NCBI RefSeq assembly: GCF_000813825.1
Contig: NZ_JWTA01000009.1
Coordinates: 1 to 64,000, forward strand
Length of the DNA stretch: 64,000 nucleotides
Source of the DNA: Chryseobacterium taiwanense
Lineage (GTDB): Bacteria; Bacteroidota; Bacteroidia; Flavobacteriales; Weeksellaceae
Direction of reading: 5' to 3'
The notes below the pieces were generated by a model that saw only the letters and a program-made list of their open reading frames with translations, was not told the origin of the DNA and searched no databases. Below are positions 1 to 8,199 of the stretch, piece by piece. The position numbers and the translations under genes are program-made. Position 1 is the first letter of the stretch. Each line of letters starts with the position of its first letter.

Positions 1-18
1 CGACCCCCGTCTTCCGCT
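1..18 (+). tRNA. 3' tail of a tRNA, probably tRNA-Gly (partial)
   Basis: The window opens inside a tRNA. The visible part reads as the end of a T-loop (CGACC), the T-stem 3' strand, the acceptor 3' strand CTTCCGC at 11-17 and a T discriminator at 18. An acceptor 5' strand GCGGAAG would fit a bacterial tRNA-Gly, and Gly next to Thr(GGT) and tuf is the order known from E. coli (glyT-thrT-tufB). The anticodon lies outside the window, so the identity is an inference. Confidence 0.55.
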
Positions 19-22
19 CAAT

Positions 23-52
23 AAAAATCACGCTATTCAGTGTGATTTTTTT
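23..52 (+). terminator. hairpin between the two tRNAs
   Basis: AAAAATCAC at 23-31 pairs with GTGATTTTT at 42-50 around a 10-nt loop and is followed by more T. It may be a terminator or processing hairpin between the tRNA tail and tRNA-Thr. Because the stem is mostly A:T, it could be leaky. Confidence 0.4.
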
Positions 53-59
53 AATTAAT

Positions 60-131
60 GCCGACTTAGCTCAGCGGTAGAGTGCTTCCTTGGTAAGGAA
101 GAGGTCACGGGTTCAAGTCCCGTAGTTGGCT
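60..131 (+). tRNA. tRNA-Thr(GGT)
   Basis: A full cloverleaf is readable. The acceptor strands are GCCGACT and AGTTGGC with one G:T pair. The D-arm contains GCTCAGCGGTAGAGT, the anticodon stem is CTTCC/GGAAG with loop TTGGTAA (anticodon GGT), and the T-arm carries GTTCAAGTC. The discriminator base is T and no CCA is encoded. It reads codons ACC/ACT for threonine. The downstream hairpin at 142-167 separates it from the two-component genes. Confidence 0.95.
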
Positions 132-141
132 CTCGTTTCAG

Positions 142-167
142 TCCCGATTTCCTCGGGATATTTTTTT
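142..167 (+). terminator. intrinsic terminator after tRNA-Thr
   Basis: TCCCGA (142-147) pairs with TCGGGA (153-158) and is followed by a seven-T run at 161-167. This closes the tRNA transcription unit, so tuf, about 10 kb away, is not in the same transcript. Confidence 0.85.
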
Positions 168-452
168 GCCTAAACTTTAAGAAAACTATTTTCGAATTAC
201 TCCTATTGTAATAAGAAAGAATATGGAAGTCTACTTCAGTTTATGGTTAAACACTCGTATTAAAAAGTCATCTGAGTGTAGTTCCGATTTTTAAATAATA
301 GCTTTGATAAGGATGTTGATTTTAAATACAAAATCAATTCAAGTATAAAGATAAAATCTATACCTTAAAATTTAATTAAAGTATTCTTCTCTTAGGATAA
401 CATCATTTATAATCATAAAAATTTTCGTTACATTCGTATAAAATATAGTTTG
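168..452. other. AT-rich intergenic region upstream of the two-component system
   Basis: About 285 bases without a convincing ORF or RNA gene. It must contain the promoter of the response-regulator gene. A TATAGTTTG string at 444-452 resembles a -7 box but abuts the start codon, so the real promoter is probably further upstream. No repeat of the tRNA 3' end or other attachment-site signature was seen. Confidence 0.4.
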
Positions 453-1133
453 ATGAATATTCTTTTATTAGAAGACGACCTTATTCTTTCGGCGGAACTT
501 TGCAAATTCTTGGAATCAAATAATTTTACTTGTGATAAAATTTATGATGGAGAAACATTTATCCGTCAGATAAAGAATAATACATACGACTTGTATTTAT
601 TGGACATTAATGTTCCTAAAATTAATGGGCTGGATGTTTGTCAGACGATTCGTTCCTTCGATAAGAATACTCCTATCATCATCATTTCGGCGTACGGAGA
701 TTTGTCAGATAAAAAAGATGCGTTTACCAGATTGGCAGATGATTATTTGGTGAAGCCTTTCCAATTTGAAGAGCTATTGTTGCGTGTTAATTCATTACTG
801 AGAAGAAAAGCTCCTTCAGAAACAACAGATCAGGATATTATCAGAATAGATGATTTGATTGTGAATAAAACGGAACAAAAAGTTTACCGTGGCGGAAATG
901 AAATCAGTCTTACCTTAAAAGAATTTCAGTTGTTGGTTTATCTTGCCGCAGCGCAGGGAAGAACGGTTTCAAAACAACAGATTACAGAGCACGTTTGGGA
1001 ACACAATTTCAATACAAATACCAATACGGTTGAAGTATACATTAATTTCTTAAGAAAGAAAATCGATAAAGATTTTAAAGTTAAACTTATTCATACACGT
1101 TCCGGCTTCGGATATTATCTAAGTCCATTATAA
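453..1133 (+). CDS. OmpR/PhoB-family response regulator
   Basis: Cytoplasmic DNA-binding response regulator of 226 residues. The receiver domain (about 1-115) has the acidic pair D8/D9, phospho-acceptor D51, the conserved switch region after IIIIS and the invariant K101 in LVKPF. The C-terminal winged helix (about 125-226) has the TLKEFQLLVYL and RSGFGYYL signatures of the OmpR class. An in-frame TTG lies one codon upstream, but ATG at 453 gives the normal N-terminus. The histidine kinase starts one base after the stop codon, so the two are translationally linked. The downstream CzcABC-type efflux genes suggest that it responds to metal or envelope stress; that is inference from position. Confidence 0.93.
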   Translation: MNILLLEDDLILSAELCKFLESNNFTCDKIYDGETFIRQIKNNTYDLYLLDINVPKINGLDVCQTIRSFDKNTPIIIISAYGDLSDKKDAFTRLADDYLVKPFQFEELLLRVNSLLRRKAPSETTDQDIIRIDDLIVNKTEQKVYRGGNEISLTLKEFQLLVYLAAAQGRTVSKQQITEHVWEHNFNTNTNTVEVYINFLRKKIDKDFKVKLIHTRSGFGYYLSPL

Positions 1134-1134
1134 A

Positions 1135-2499
1135 ATGTCTTTAAAAAGGAAGATAGCGCTCAATCTCAGTATTGCCTTTTCATTGCTTTTCGGTATTGTA
1201 ATGGCGGTAATTTATATGTCTTTTAATGATTTCCGAAAAGAAGAATTCAAAGAACGATTCAGGCAGAGATTAGAGTTTACTTCTCACTTTATTGCCAAGT
1301 CAAAAGATTTTGAAGAAGAAGCCCCTGTGTTTTTTAATGAAAATTCGGATAATATTCTTTTAAACGAAACCATTTTAATTTTTAATGGGAAAAAAGAACT
1401 CATTTATAGTACCATCAAAGATCGAAATGTAACCTGGGATAGCGCTTTATTAAAAGAACTTGACGAAAAGAAAATTATCTATTCCGAGAAAACGGTTCCA
1501 GAAATTTACGCTGCTCTCAAAACTATCAATGGGGAAAACTATTATATTCTTACAAGCGCTCTCGATACCAACGGAAATTCAAAATTAGCTTATCTTAAAT
1601 ATCTTTTGATAACAGCTTATGTCATGAGTACGTTGCTTATTGGTTTCTTTAGTTATTATTTTATGGGGCAATTCCTGAAACCTTTGGAAGATTTGAATAA
1701 AGAAATCTCTGAAGTTACAGCTCATAAACTGACGACACAAATTCCTATCCGTAATTCTAACGATGAGATAGATGTTCTCGCAAAATCTTTTAACACAATG
1801 ATTGGGAGATTGGATGATGTTTTTCAGTCGCAAAAGGATTTTACAGCGAGTGCTTCCCATGAAATACGGACACCCATTACGAGAATGGCCTTTCAGTTGG
1901 AAAATTTAATTAAATTTAATGAACACTCTCCTGAAACTCTAACTTCTTTAAAACAGATCCAAAGAGATGTGTACCAATTATCAGATCTCACCAATTCACT
2001 TTTATTACTAACTAAATTTGACAGAGAAAATATCCAGAGTATTTATGAAGAAGTAAGAATTGATGAAGTGATTTTTGAATCCTTTGAAGCTGTGGAAAAA
2101 AGTTATCCGAAACTGAAAATGGATTTCCTGATTTCTGAAGATACTTCCGAAGATGCTCTTTTAACGATAAAAGGAGTTCAGTCTTTACTCGATATTGTTT
2201 TTATTAATTTATTTAAAAATGCCGCTGTCTATTCCGATGATACGGAAGTAGATGTTCTGATTACAGAAACCCATGAAAACCTGATTGTCGATGTGATTTC
2301 TCATGGAGATACGATTCCGGTAGAAGAGCAGTCGAAATTATTTGAAGCATTTATGCGTGGAAACAACTCTCAAAATATTTCAGGCTCAGGATTAGGACTT
2401 AGAATTGTTAAACGAATTCTTGATTATCATGGGGCTGAAATAAGCTATTCGTCTCCATCAGATTTGTTAAATAAATTCAGTGTGATTTTTAATAAATAA
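1135..2499 (+). CDS. membrane sensor histidine kinase
   Basis: 454-residue sensor kinase, partner of the preceding regulator. Membrane segments lie at about residues 8-28 and 155-178 and flank a roughly 125-residue periplasmic sensor. A HAMP linker follows (about 178-232), then HisKA with the phospho-acceptor H242 in SASHEIRTPI, then the HATPase domain with the N-box around LFKNAAVYSD and the G2 box GSGLGL near residue 417. The G1 box is atypical: the usual D-x-G-x-G is replaced by S-H-G-D-T. The architecture matches CusS/CzcS-like kinases. The signal sensed cannot be read from the sequence. Confidence 0.92.
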   Translation: MSLKRKIALNLSIAFSLLFGIVMAVIYMSFNDFRKEEFKERFRQRLEFTSHFIAKSKDFEEEAPVFFNENSDNILLNETILIFNGKKELIYSTIKDRNVTWDSALLKELDEKKIIYSEKTVPEIYAALKTINGENYYILTSALDTNGNSKLAYLKYLLITAYVMSTLLIGFFSYYFMGQFLKPLEDLNKEISEVTAHKLTTQIPIRNSNDEIDVLAKSFNTMIGRLDDVFQSQKDFTASASHEIRTPITRMAFQLENLIKFNEHSPETLTSLKQIQRDVYQLSDLTNSLLLLTKFDRENIQSIYEEVRIDEVIFESFEAVEKSYPKLKMDFLISEDTSEDALLTIKGVQSLLDIVFINLFKNAAVYSDDTEVDVLITETHENLIVDVISHGDTIPVEEQSKLFEAFMRGNNSQNISGSGLGLRIVKRILDYHGAEISYSSPSDLLNKFSVIFNK

Positions 2500-2520
2500 T
2501 CCTGACTATTTTAGCTTCTT

Positions 2521-2554
2521 AAGGGTTCATGAAATACTCCAAGAACCTTTTTTT
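2521..2554 (+). terminator. weak hairpin with T-run between sensor and efflux genes
   Basis: AAGGGTTC (2521-2528) pairs with GAACCTTT (2543-2550), including one G:T pair, and is followed by a T-run. It probably terminates or attenuates the two-component transcript before the efflux genes, which then need their own promoter. Confidence 0.55.
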
Positions 2555-2572
2555 GGCCAAATTTAATTTTTT

Positions 2573-2618
2573 TTTAAGCCATCTTTAAGAGCATTTTAAT
2601 CCCATAAAGGCAAATTTG
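2573..2618 (+). promoter_or_regulatory. three 11-bp-phased direct repeats plus -7 box before the efflux operon
   Basis: TTTAAG at 2573, TTTAAG at 2584 and TTTAAT at 2595 start exactly 11 bp apart. That is the spacing typical of tandem OmpR/PhoB-type half-sites. A CAAATTTG string at 2611-2618, one mismatch from the Bacteroidota -7 consensus TAnnTTTG, follows directly, so a bound regulator would occupy the -33 region as an activator does. The nearest encoded candidate is the response regulator at 453. The repeats and spacing are seen; binding is inferred. Confidence 0.5.
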
Positions 2619-2636
2619 TATCATAAAATCAATAAA

Positions 2637-3878
2637 ATGAACAAATTTGCAGGGCTGTTCATCGTCATTTCCTCATTCATGACGGCACAACAGCAAATGT
2701 CTCTTTTGGACTGTGAAGAAGCTTTCCAGAAGAACAATTTACAACTGCTCGCCGAACAGTACAACATCAATATGGCCGATGCAGATGTTTTGCAGGCTAA
2801 AATCTGGGAACTTCCGCAATTGAGCGGACAAATCAATGCATACAATCCTGATGACAGAAAGGTTTTTGATGTAGGACATGCTAAAGGCGCACAAGTAACG
2901 CAGTTAATTTACATGGGAGGCAAAAAGAAAAACGAAATTGCCTTCGCGAAATCCAACAAAGAACTGGCTCAGCTTCAGTTTGCTCAGCTCCTCGTGGATT
3001 TGAGAGCCCAGCTTCGTACGACGTATTTTGATCTTTATTACGAACAACTAAAACTTGAAAATACCAATAAGCAGTTGGGGTATATGAATGACCTTCTCGC
3101 TGCTTATAAAGTGCAGTCTGCAAAAGGAAATGTTTCTCTAAAGGATGAAGTGAGGCTGCAAAGTATCGTGATTCAGTTGAATAACGATAAAATAGGTATT
3201 AATAAAAATATTCTTGAATTCGAACAGAATTTAAAAGTCTTAACAGGGACTACAGAGGATATCAATCCACAACTTTCCGATTCTGAGGCTAAAGATATTC
3301 TGGCTGCACAGCCTTTCGGTGACGAATCCGAATTGCAGAAAAAGGCATTGGAAAATAACTCGGATTATCAATATAATTTAAAATTAATAGACAACAGTAA
3401 GTTGTATACTCAATGGCAAAAATCGTTAAATGTTCCTGATTTAAATCTTGGAGCAGGATGGGATCAAAACGGAGGAACTTTTAAAAATGAAGTGAATCTG
3501 ATGGTAGGAATTCCGTTACCATTGTGGAAATCGAATAAAGGAAATGTAGATAAAGCCAATTTCGCGATTCAGCAAAATCAGAAAAATGCAGATTTTCAGA
3601 AATTAAATCTTGAAACTAAAGTTCAAGCTGCCTACAGAACGTGGAAAAGTCAATATGATCAGCTAGCAGAAATCAAAACAAACGATCTGAATAATATGGA
3701 ACTGGTATACAACGGAATGCTGAATAATTTCAGAAAAGGGAATGTCAGTCTTATAGAATTTGCAGATTTCATGGACAGCTACAGAGAAACGGCTCTTCAG
3801 ATTTACGATATGAAAAACGAAATCATGCAATCCGCAGAACAATTGAATCAACTAGTACAAACGAAAATCTTCTATTAA
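2637..3878 (+). CDS. TolC-family outer-membrane efflux protein (CzcC/CusC-like)
   Basis: 413-residue outer-membrane channel of a tripartite efflux pump. ATG at 2637 is preferred over an in-frame TTG at 2616 because it directly precedes a classical signal peptide (charged MNK, hydrophobic core, cleavage near TAQQQ). The rest is largely helical with two repeated halves rich in Q, N and K, as in the outer-membrane efflux protein family. It is two bases upstream of the adaptor lipoprotein and shares its transcript. The family exports metal ions or organic solutes together with an RND pump; the pump at 5015 suggests metals. Confidence 0.9.
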   Translation: MNKFAGLFIVISSFMTAQQQMSLLDCEEAFQKNNLQLLAEQYNINMADADVLQAKIWELPQLSGQINAYNPDDRKVFDVGHAKGAQVTQLIYMGGKKKNEIAFAKSNKELAQLQFAQLLVDLRAQLRTTYFDLYYEQLKLENTNKQLGYMNDLLAAYKVQSAKGNVSLKDEVRLQSIVIQLNNDKIGINKNILEFEQNLKVLTGTTEDINPQLSDSEAKDILAAQPFGDESELQKKALENNSDYQYNLKLIDNSKLYTQWQKSLNVPDLNLGAGWDQNGGTFKNEVNLMVGIPLPLWKSNKGNVDKANFAIQQNQKNADFQKLNLETKVQAAYRTWKSQYDQLAEIKTNDLNNMELVYNGMLNNFRKGNVSLIEFADFMDSYRETALQIYDMKNEIMQSAEQLNQLVQTKIFY

Positions 3879-3880
3879 AC

Positions 3881-4966
3881 ATGAAAAAATATATAATTCC
3901 GGTAATGGTGGCTTTGTCCGTTTTATCGTGCTCAAAAAAAGTGGATGAGACAAAACCACAGGCGAAAAAAGGTTTTGAACTGAGCAATACCATGCTTCAA
4001 TCAATTTCTTTAGCGAAAGTTGAAAAAAAATATATAGAAGACGATTACAATTTCTATGGAAAGATTTCTGCAGATAAAAACAGCTATATCGATGTTTATC
4101 CGTTGGTTGGGGGAAATGTTTTGAGCGTGAATGTAGAGTTGGGAGATCATGTGACGAAAGGTCAGGTATTAGCAACGATCAGAAGTACGGAGTTGGCGGA
4201 AATACAGAAAGATGTAAGCGATGCAAAAACGGATATGGTAGTAGCTCAGAATAATCTTCGTGTTGCCAAAGAAATGTACGAAGGAAAACTGAATACAGAA
4301 AGAGATGTGTTGGAAGCAAAAAGCCAGTTGCAGAAAGCGCAGGATCAGTTACAGAGAGCAAGCGCGGTGAGTACGGTGTACAATGTGAAGAAAGGAAATA
4401 TTTACAGTGTTGTGGCGCCAATCAGCGGATATATTGTTCAGAAGAATATCAATAAAGATATGCAGTTGAGAAGTGACAGAAGTGAAAATATTTTTGATGT
4501 TGCGAATACAACCAATGTCTGGGCAATTATGAATGTGAATGAATCGGATATCGATAAAATAAGTCTGGGAATGAAAGCTCAGGTTTCCACATTGTCTTAT
4601 CCTGATAAAGTTTTTGATGGAAAAATCGATAAAATCTTTAAAATCATCGATCCGGAAACCAATGCAATGCAGGCTAGAGTAGTATTGGACAACCAAAACG
4701 GATTGTTGATACCAGAAAGTAAAGCGACAATAAAAGTGACCAGTTCAGAAAATAATATGGCACTTACCATTCCGTCGAAGGCTGTCATTTTTGATGATAA
4801 CAGAAGTTTTGTGGTGATTTATAAATCCAGAACAGATGTAAAAGTGAAAGAAATAAAGGTTTTAAAACAAGTCGGTGAAACAACCTATGTTTCCGAAGGT
4901 TTGTCAGATGGAGAACAGGTAATCACCAACAATCAATTGTTGATTTACCGCTCTTTGAATAGTTAA
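3881..4966 (+). CDS. RND efflux periplasmic adaptor lipoprotein (CzcB/CusB-like)
   Basis: 361-residue membrane-fusion protein. The N-terminus is a lipoprotein signal with lipobox VLSC (Cys near 17), so it is anchored in the inner membrane facing the periplasm. A biotinyl-lipoyl-like half-motif is seen near residues 68-105 (GGNVLSVNVELGDHVTKGQ). A coiled-coil hairpin follows (about 105-155), then the second lipoyl half (VVAPISGYIVQKN), a beta-barrel and a membrane-proximal domain. It bridges the TolC-like channel and the RND pump. It lies two bases after the channel gene and 48 bases before the pump gene. Confidence 0.92.
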   Translation: MKKYIIPVMVALSVLSCSKKVDETKPQAKKGFELSNTMLQSISLAKVEKKYIEDDYNFYGKISADKNSYIDVYPLVGGNVLSVNVELGDHVTKGQVLATIRSTELAEIQKDVSDAKTDMVVAQNNLRVAKEMYEGKLNTERDVLEAKSQLQKAQDQLQRASAVSTVYNVKKGNIYSVVAPISGYIVQKNINKDMQLRSDRSENIFDVANTTNVWAIMNVNESDIDKISLGMKAQVSTLSYPDKVFDGKIDKIFKIIDPETNAMQARVVLDNQNGLLIPESKATIKVTSSENNMALTIPSKAVIFDDNRSFVVIYKSRTDVKVKEIKVLKQVGETTYVSEGLSDGEQVITNNQLLIYRSLNS

Positions 4967-5014
4967 AATCGAAAAATTCTTTCAACGACTTTTTAAGTCA
5001 TCAAAAAATCTATC

Positions 5015-8000
5015 ATGAATAAATTCATAAAAAATATAATTGCTTTTTCATTAAAAAATAAAGCATTTACCTTTATTTGGGTAGCGATTTTGGCGATTTC
5101 GGGATTCATCAGTTTCAAAAATATGCCCATTGAAGCTTTTCCCGACGTTACCAATACCCAAATTGTCATTATTACCCAATGGAACGGGCGAAGCGCAGAA
5201 GAGGTTGAACGTTTTGTAACGACCCCGATTGAATTGGCGATGAGCCCCGTTCAAAAGAAAACCAGTGTGAGAAGTACCACAATGTTTGGACTTTCCATTG
5301 TTAAAATTCTTTTTGACGACGGAGTAGACGATACTTTTGCTAGAAATCAGGTCAATAATCAATTGCGAACAGTGAGTCTTCCTGATGAGGTAGATCCTGA
5401 AGTTCAGCCGCCTTATGGACCGACTGGTGAGATTTTCAGATATACTTTACAAAGTAAAACAAAAGATTCCCGTGAACTATTAACCTTACAAAATTGGGTA
5501 ATCGACCGAGCGTTAAGAGGGGTGCCCGGAGTTGCGGATATCAATGTTTTCGGAGGTCAGGATAAAGTTTTTGAATTAAGTATTGATCCTAGAGCATTAG
5601 ATAAATACAATTTAACTCCGCTTCAGGTATACGATGCGGTAACGAAAAGTAACTTAAATGTTGGGGGAGATGTGATTGAAAAAAACGGTCAGGCTTATGT
5701 TGTTCGAGGAATTGGGTTGGTAAAATCTATTTCAGATATCGGAAATATTACGATAGAAAATGATCATGGAAACCCTGTGTTGGTTAAAAATGTCGCAGAT
5801 GTACATGAAGGTTCTTTGCCAAGAGTAGGACAGGCCGGACTGAACAATCAGGAAGATACGGTGGAAGGAATTGTGGTGATGAGAAAAGGGGAGAATCCTC
5901 GTGAAGTTTTGGTAGGTGTAAAAGCTAAAATCAAAGAACTGAATGAAAAGATTCTTCCGAAAGATGTGGAAATGGTCACTTTCTACGATCGAGATAATCT
6001 GATGGATTTCACTACTGAAACGGTAATGCATAATTTATTGGAAGGAATCATTCTGGTAACGGTGATTGTATTAATTTTCATGGCCGACTGGAGAACAACT
6101 TTAATTGTCTCTATCATCATTCCGTTATCCTTATTGTTTGCTTTTTTATGCTTAAAATTAGCAGGAATGAGTGCCAACTTGTTGTCATTAGGAGCGGTTG
6201 ACTTTGGGATTATTATCGATGGAGCCGTCGTCATGGTGGAAGGACTTTTTGTAATGCTCGACCATAAAGCCATGAAATATGGACAGGAAAAGTTCAATAA
6301 AATGGCAAAAGGAGGATGGATTAAGCAAACTGGAACCGGTTTAGGAAAGGCAATTTTCTTTTCGAAATTAATTATCATCACCTCATTAATCCCGATTTTC
6401 TCATTCCAGAAAGTAGAAGGGAAAATGTTTTCACCATTAGCATTCACACTCGGTTTTGCTTTAATGGGAGCGTTGATCTTTACATTGACCTTGGTTCCTG
6501 TTCTTTCACATATTCTTTTGAATAAAAATGTAAAGGAAAAGAACAATCCTTTTGTGAACTTCTGGGATAGAATTGTATTAAAAGGTTTCAATTTTACTTT
6601 TAAACATAAAAGATTAAGTTTAATTGTTTCCCTTTCTTTTCTTGCACTTACCTTATTTTCCGGGAAGTTTTTGGGAACAGAGTTTTTACCACAATTAAAT
6701 GAAGGTTCATTATGGATCACAGCTGAAATGCCGATGAGTTCCTCCTTAAAAGAATCCTTAAAAACAGCGGATCTCTTGAAGAAAGATATTATGAGCTTTT
6801 CCGAAGTGACCGATGTTTTGGCTCAGACGGGACGAAGTAACGACGGAACCGATCCGAACGGATTCGGATTTGTACAGTTTGCCGTAAATCTTAAACCTAA
6901 AGCAGACTGGAAAAGAAAGATCACCTATGAAGAATTAATAGAAGAAATTGACAAAAAACTAAGAACCTATCAAGGAATTACCTTCAATTATTCTCAGCCG
7001 ATTTCCGATAACGTAGCAGAAGCTGTCGCTGGATTTAAAGCTGAAAATGGAATTAAAATTTATGGTGACAATCTTCAGACGTTGGATGTGCTTGCTGAAA
7101 AAGTTTTAAAAGAGGTGAAAGACATTCAAGGAGTAAAAGATGCCGGAATTATCAAAAATATTGGTCAGCCGGAAGTAAGTGTTGTCTTGGATAGAGATAA
7201 AATGGCTGCTTACGGAGTGATGCCCGATGATGCACAATCTGTTTTAGAAATGGCTTTTGGAGGTAAAACAGCTTCCGAAATGTTTGATGGCGAAAGAAAA
7301 TTCCCCATTCGTCTTCGCTACTCTCAGGAATACAGAAAAGATGAAAATGATATTGCTGCTTTGATGGTTCCGACACAGGATGGTGCAAAAATTCCTTTAA
7401 AAGAAATCAGTACGATTGAAAAAGATAACGGAGCGGCATTTATTTACCGTGATGATATTAAAAGATACATCGGAATAAAATTTTCAATCCGTGATCGAGA
7501 TTTAGGAAGTACCATTGCGGATGCACAAAAAGCTGTTGCTAAGATTGATCTTCCAGATGGATATACTGTCGGGTGGACCGGTCAGTTTGAAAATCAGCAG
7601 AGAGCATCAAAACGATTGACACAGGTGGTTCCGATCAGTATTTTAGGGATTTTCTTTCTATTATTTATCCTTTTCGGAAACATGAAAGACTCTCTTTTGG
7701 TGTTGGCGAATGTTCCATTTGCTTTGATCGGAGGTATTATTGCTTTGCATGTCACAGGAATCAACTTTGGGATTTCTGCCGGAGTAGGGATGATCGCTCT
7801 CCTTGGAATCTGTATTCAGAATGGGGTAATTCTTATCACTGAATTTCATCAGAATGTCAAGAATGGGCTAAGTCTGGATGAATCTATTTTAAATGGAGTA
7901 AAATCGAGAACGCGCCCTGTCATCATGACGGCTTTAATGGCTTCTATCGGATTAATGCCTGCAGCATTGTCAACAGGAATCGGTTCCGAGTCTCAAAAAC

Positions 8001-8113
8001 CTTTGGCAATTGTGATTATCGGAGGATTAATTACAGCCACAGTTTTAACATTATTAATTTTCCCGATTATCTTTTGGATCTTCAATAGAACTAAAAAATC
8101 ACAACAGATTTAG
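5015..8113 (+). CDS. CzcA/CusA-family heavy-metal RND efflux pump
   Basis: 1032-residue inner-membrane proton antiporter with the twelve-TM, two-large-periplasmic-loop plan of RND pumps. The heavy-metal-type proton relay in TM4 is visible as DFGIIIDGAVVMVE with D396, D402 and E409, corresponding to the D-D-E triad described for CzcA. The length is standard for the family. It ends the TCS-linked efflux region and is followed by a strong bidirectional hairpin. The metal (Co/Zn/Cd versus Cu/Ag) cannot be fixed here; the CusA-type methionine ladder was not traced, so CzcA-like is the safer name. Confidence 0.93.
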   Translation: MNKFIKNIIAFSLKNKAFTFIWVAILAISGFISFKNMPIEAFPDVTNTQIVIITQWNGRSAEEVERFVTTPIELAMSPVQKKTSVRSTTMFGLSIVKILFDDGVDDTFARNQVNNQLRTVSLPDEVDPEVQPPYGPTGEIFRYTLQSKTKDSRELLTLQNWVIDRALRGVPGVADINVFGGQDKVFELSIDPRALDKYNLTPLQVYDAVTKSNLNVGGDVIEKNGQAYVVRGIGLVKSISDIGNITIENDHGNPVLVKNVADVHEGSLPRVGQAGLNNQEDTVEGIVVMRKGENPREVLVGVKAKIKELNEKILPKDVEMVTFYDRDNLMDFTTETVMHNLLEGIILVTVIVLIFMADWRTTLIVSIIIPLSLLFAFLCLKLAGMSANLLSLGAVDFGIIIDGAVVMVEGLFVMLDHKAMKYGQEKFNKMAKGGWIKQTGTGLGKAIFFSKLIIITSLIPIFSFQKVEGKMFSPLAFTLGFALMGALIFTLTLVPVLSHILLNKNVKEKNNPFVNFWDRIVLKGFNFTFKHKRLSLIVSLSFLALTLFSGKFLGTEFLPQLNEGSLWITAEMPMSSSLKESLKTADLLKKDIMSFSEVTDVLAQTGRSNDGTDPNGFGFVQFAVNLKPKADWKRKITYEELIEEIDKKLRTYQGITFNYSQPISDNVAEAVAGFKAENGIKIYGDNLQTLDVLAEKVLKEVKDIQGVKDAGIIKNIGQPEVSVVLDRDKMAAYGVMPDDAQSVLEMAFGGKTASEMFDGERKFPIRLRYSQEYRKDENDIAALMVPTQDGAKIPLKEISTIEKDNGAAFIYRDDIKRYIGIKFSIRDRDLGSTIADAQKAVAKIDLPDGYTVGWTGQFENQQRASKRLTQVVPISILGIFFLLFILFGNMKDSLLVLANVPFALIGGIIALHVTGINFGISAGVGMIALLGICIQNGVILITEFHQNVKNGLSLDESILNGVKSRTRPVIMTALMASIGLMPAALSTGIGSESQKPLAIVIIGGLITATVLTLLIFPIIFWIFNRTKKSQQI

Positions 8114-8141
8114 TCAATCTTTCATTTATTTTATATTAATT

Positions 8142-8172
8142 GAAGCGCGGAAAACTTTGTTTTCCGCGCTTC
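8142..8172. terminator. bidirectional hairpin between convergent genes
   Basis: A 13-bp perfect stem, GAAGCGCGGAAAA at 8142-8154 with TTTTCCGCGCTTC at 8160-8172, around a 5-nt loop. It lies between the RND pump (+) and the DUF4394 gene (-) and can serve both. Confidence 0.85.
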
Positions 8173-8199
8173 TCCATTCTATCAAAATAAGATTATGAG

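Noticed and set aside
1..170. Attachment-site signature at the tRNA-Thr 3' end
   Set aside because: No second copy of the tRNA 3' end was found in the window, and no integrase gene is present.
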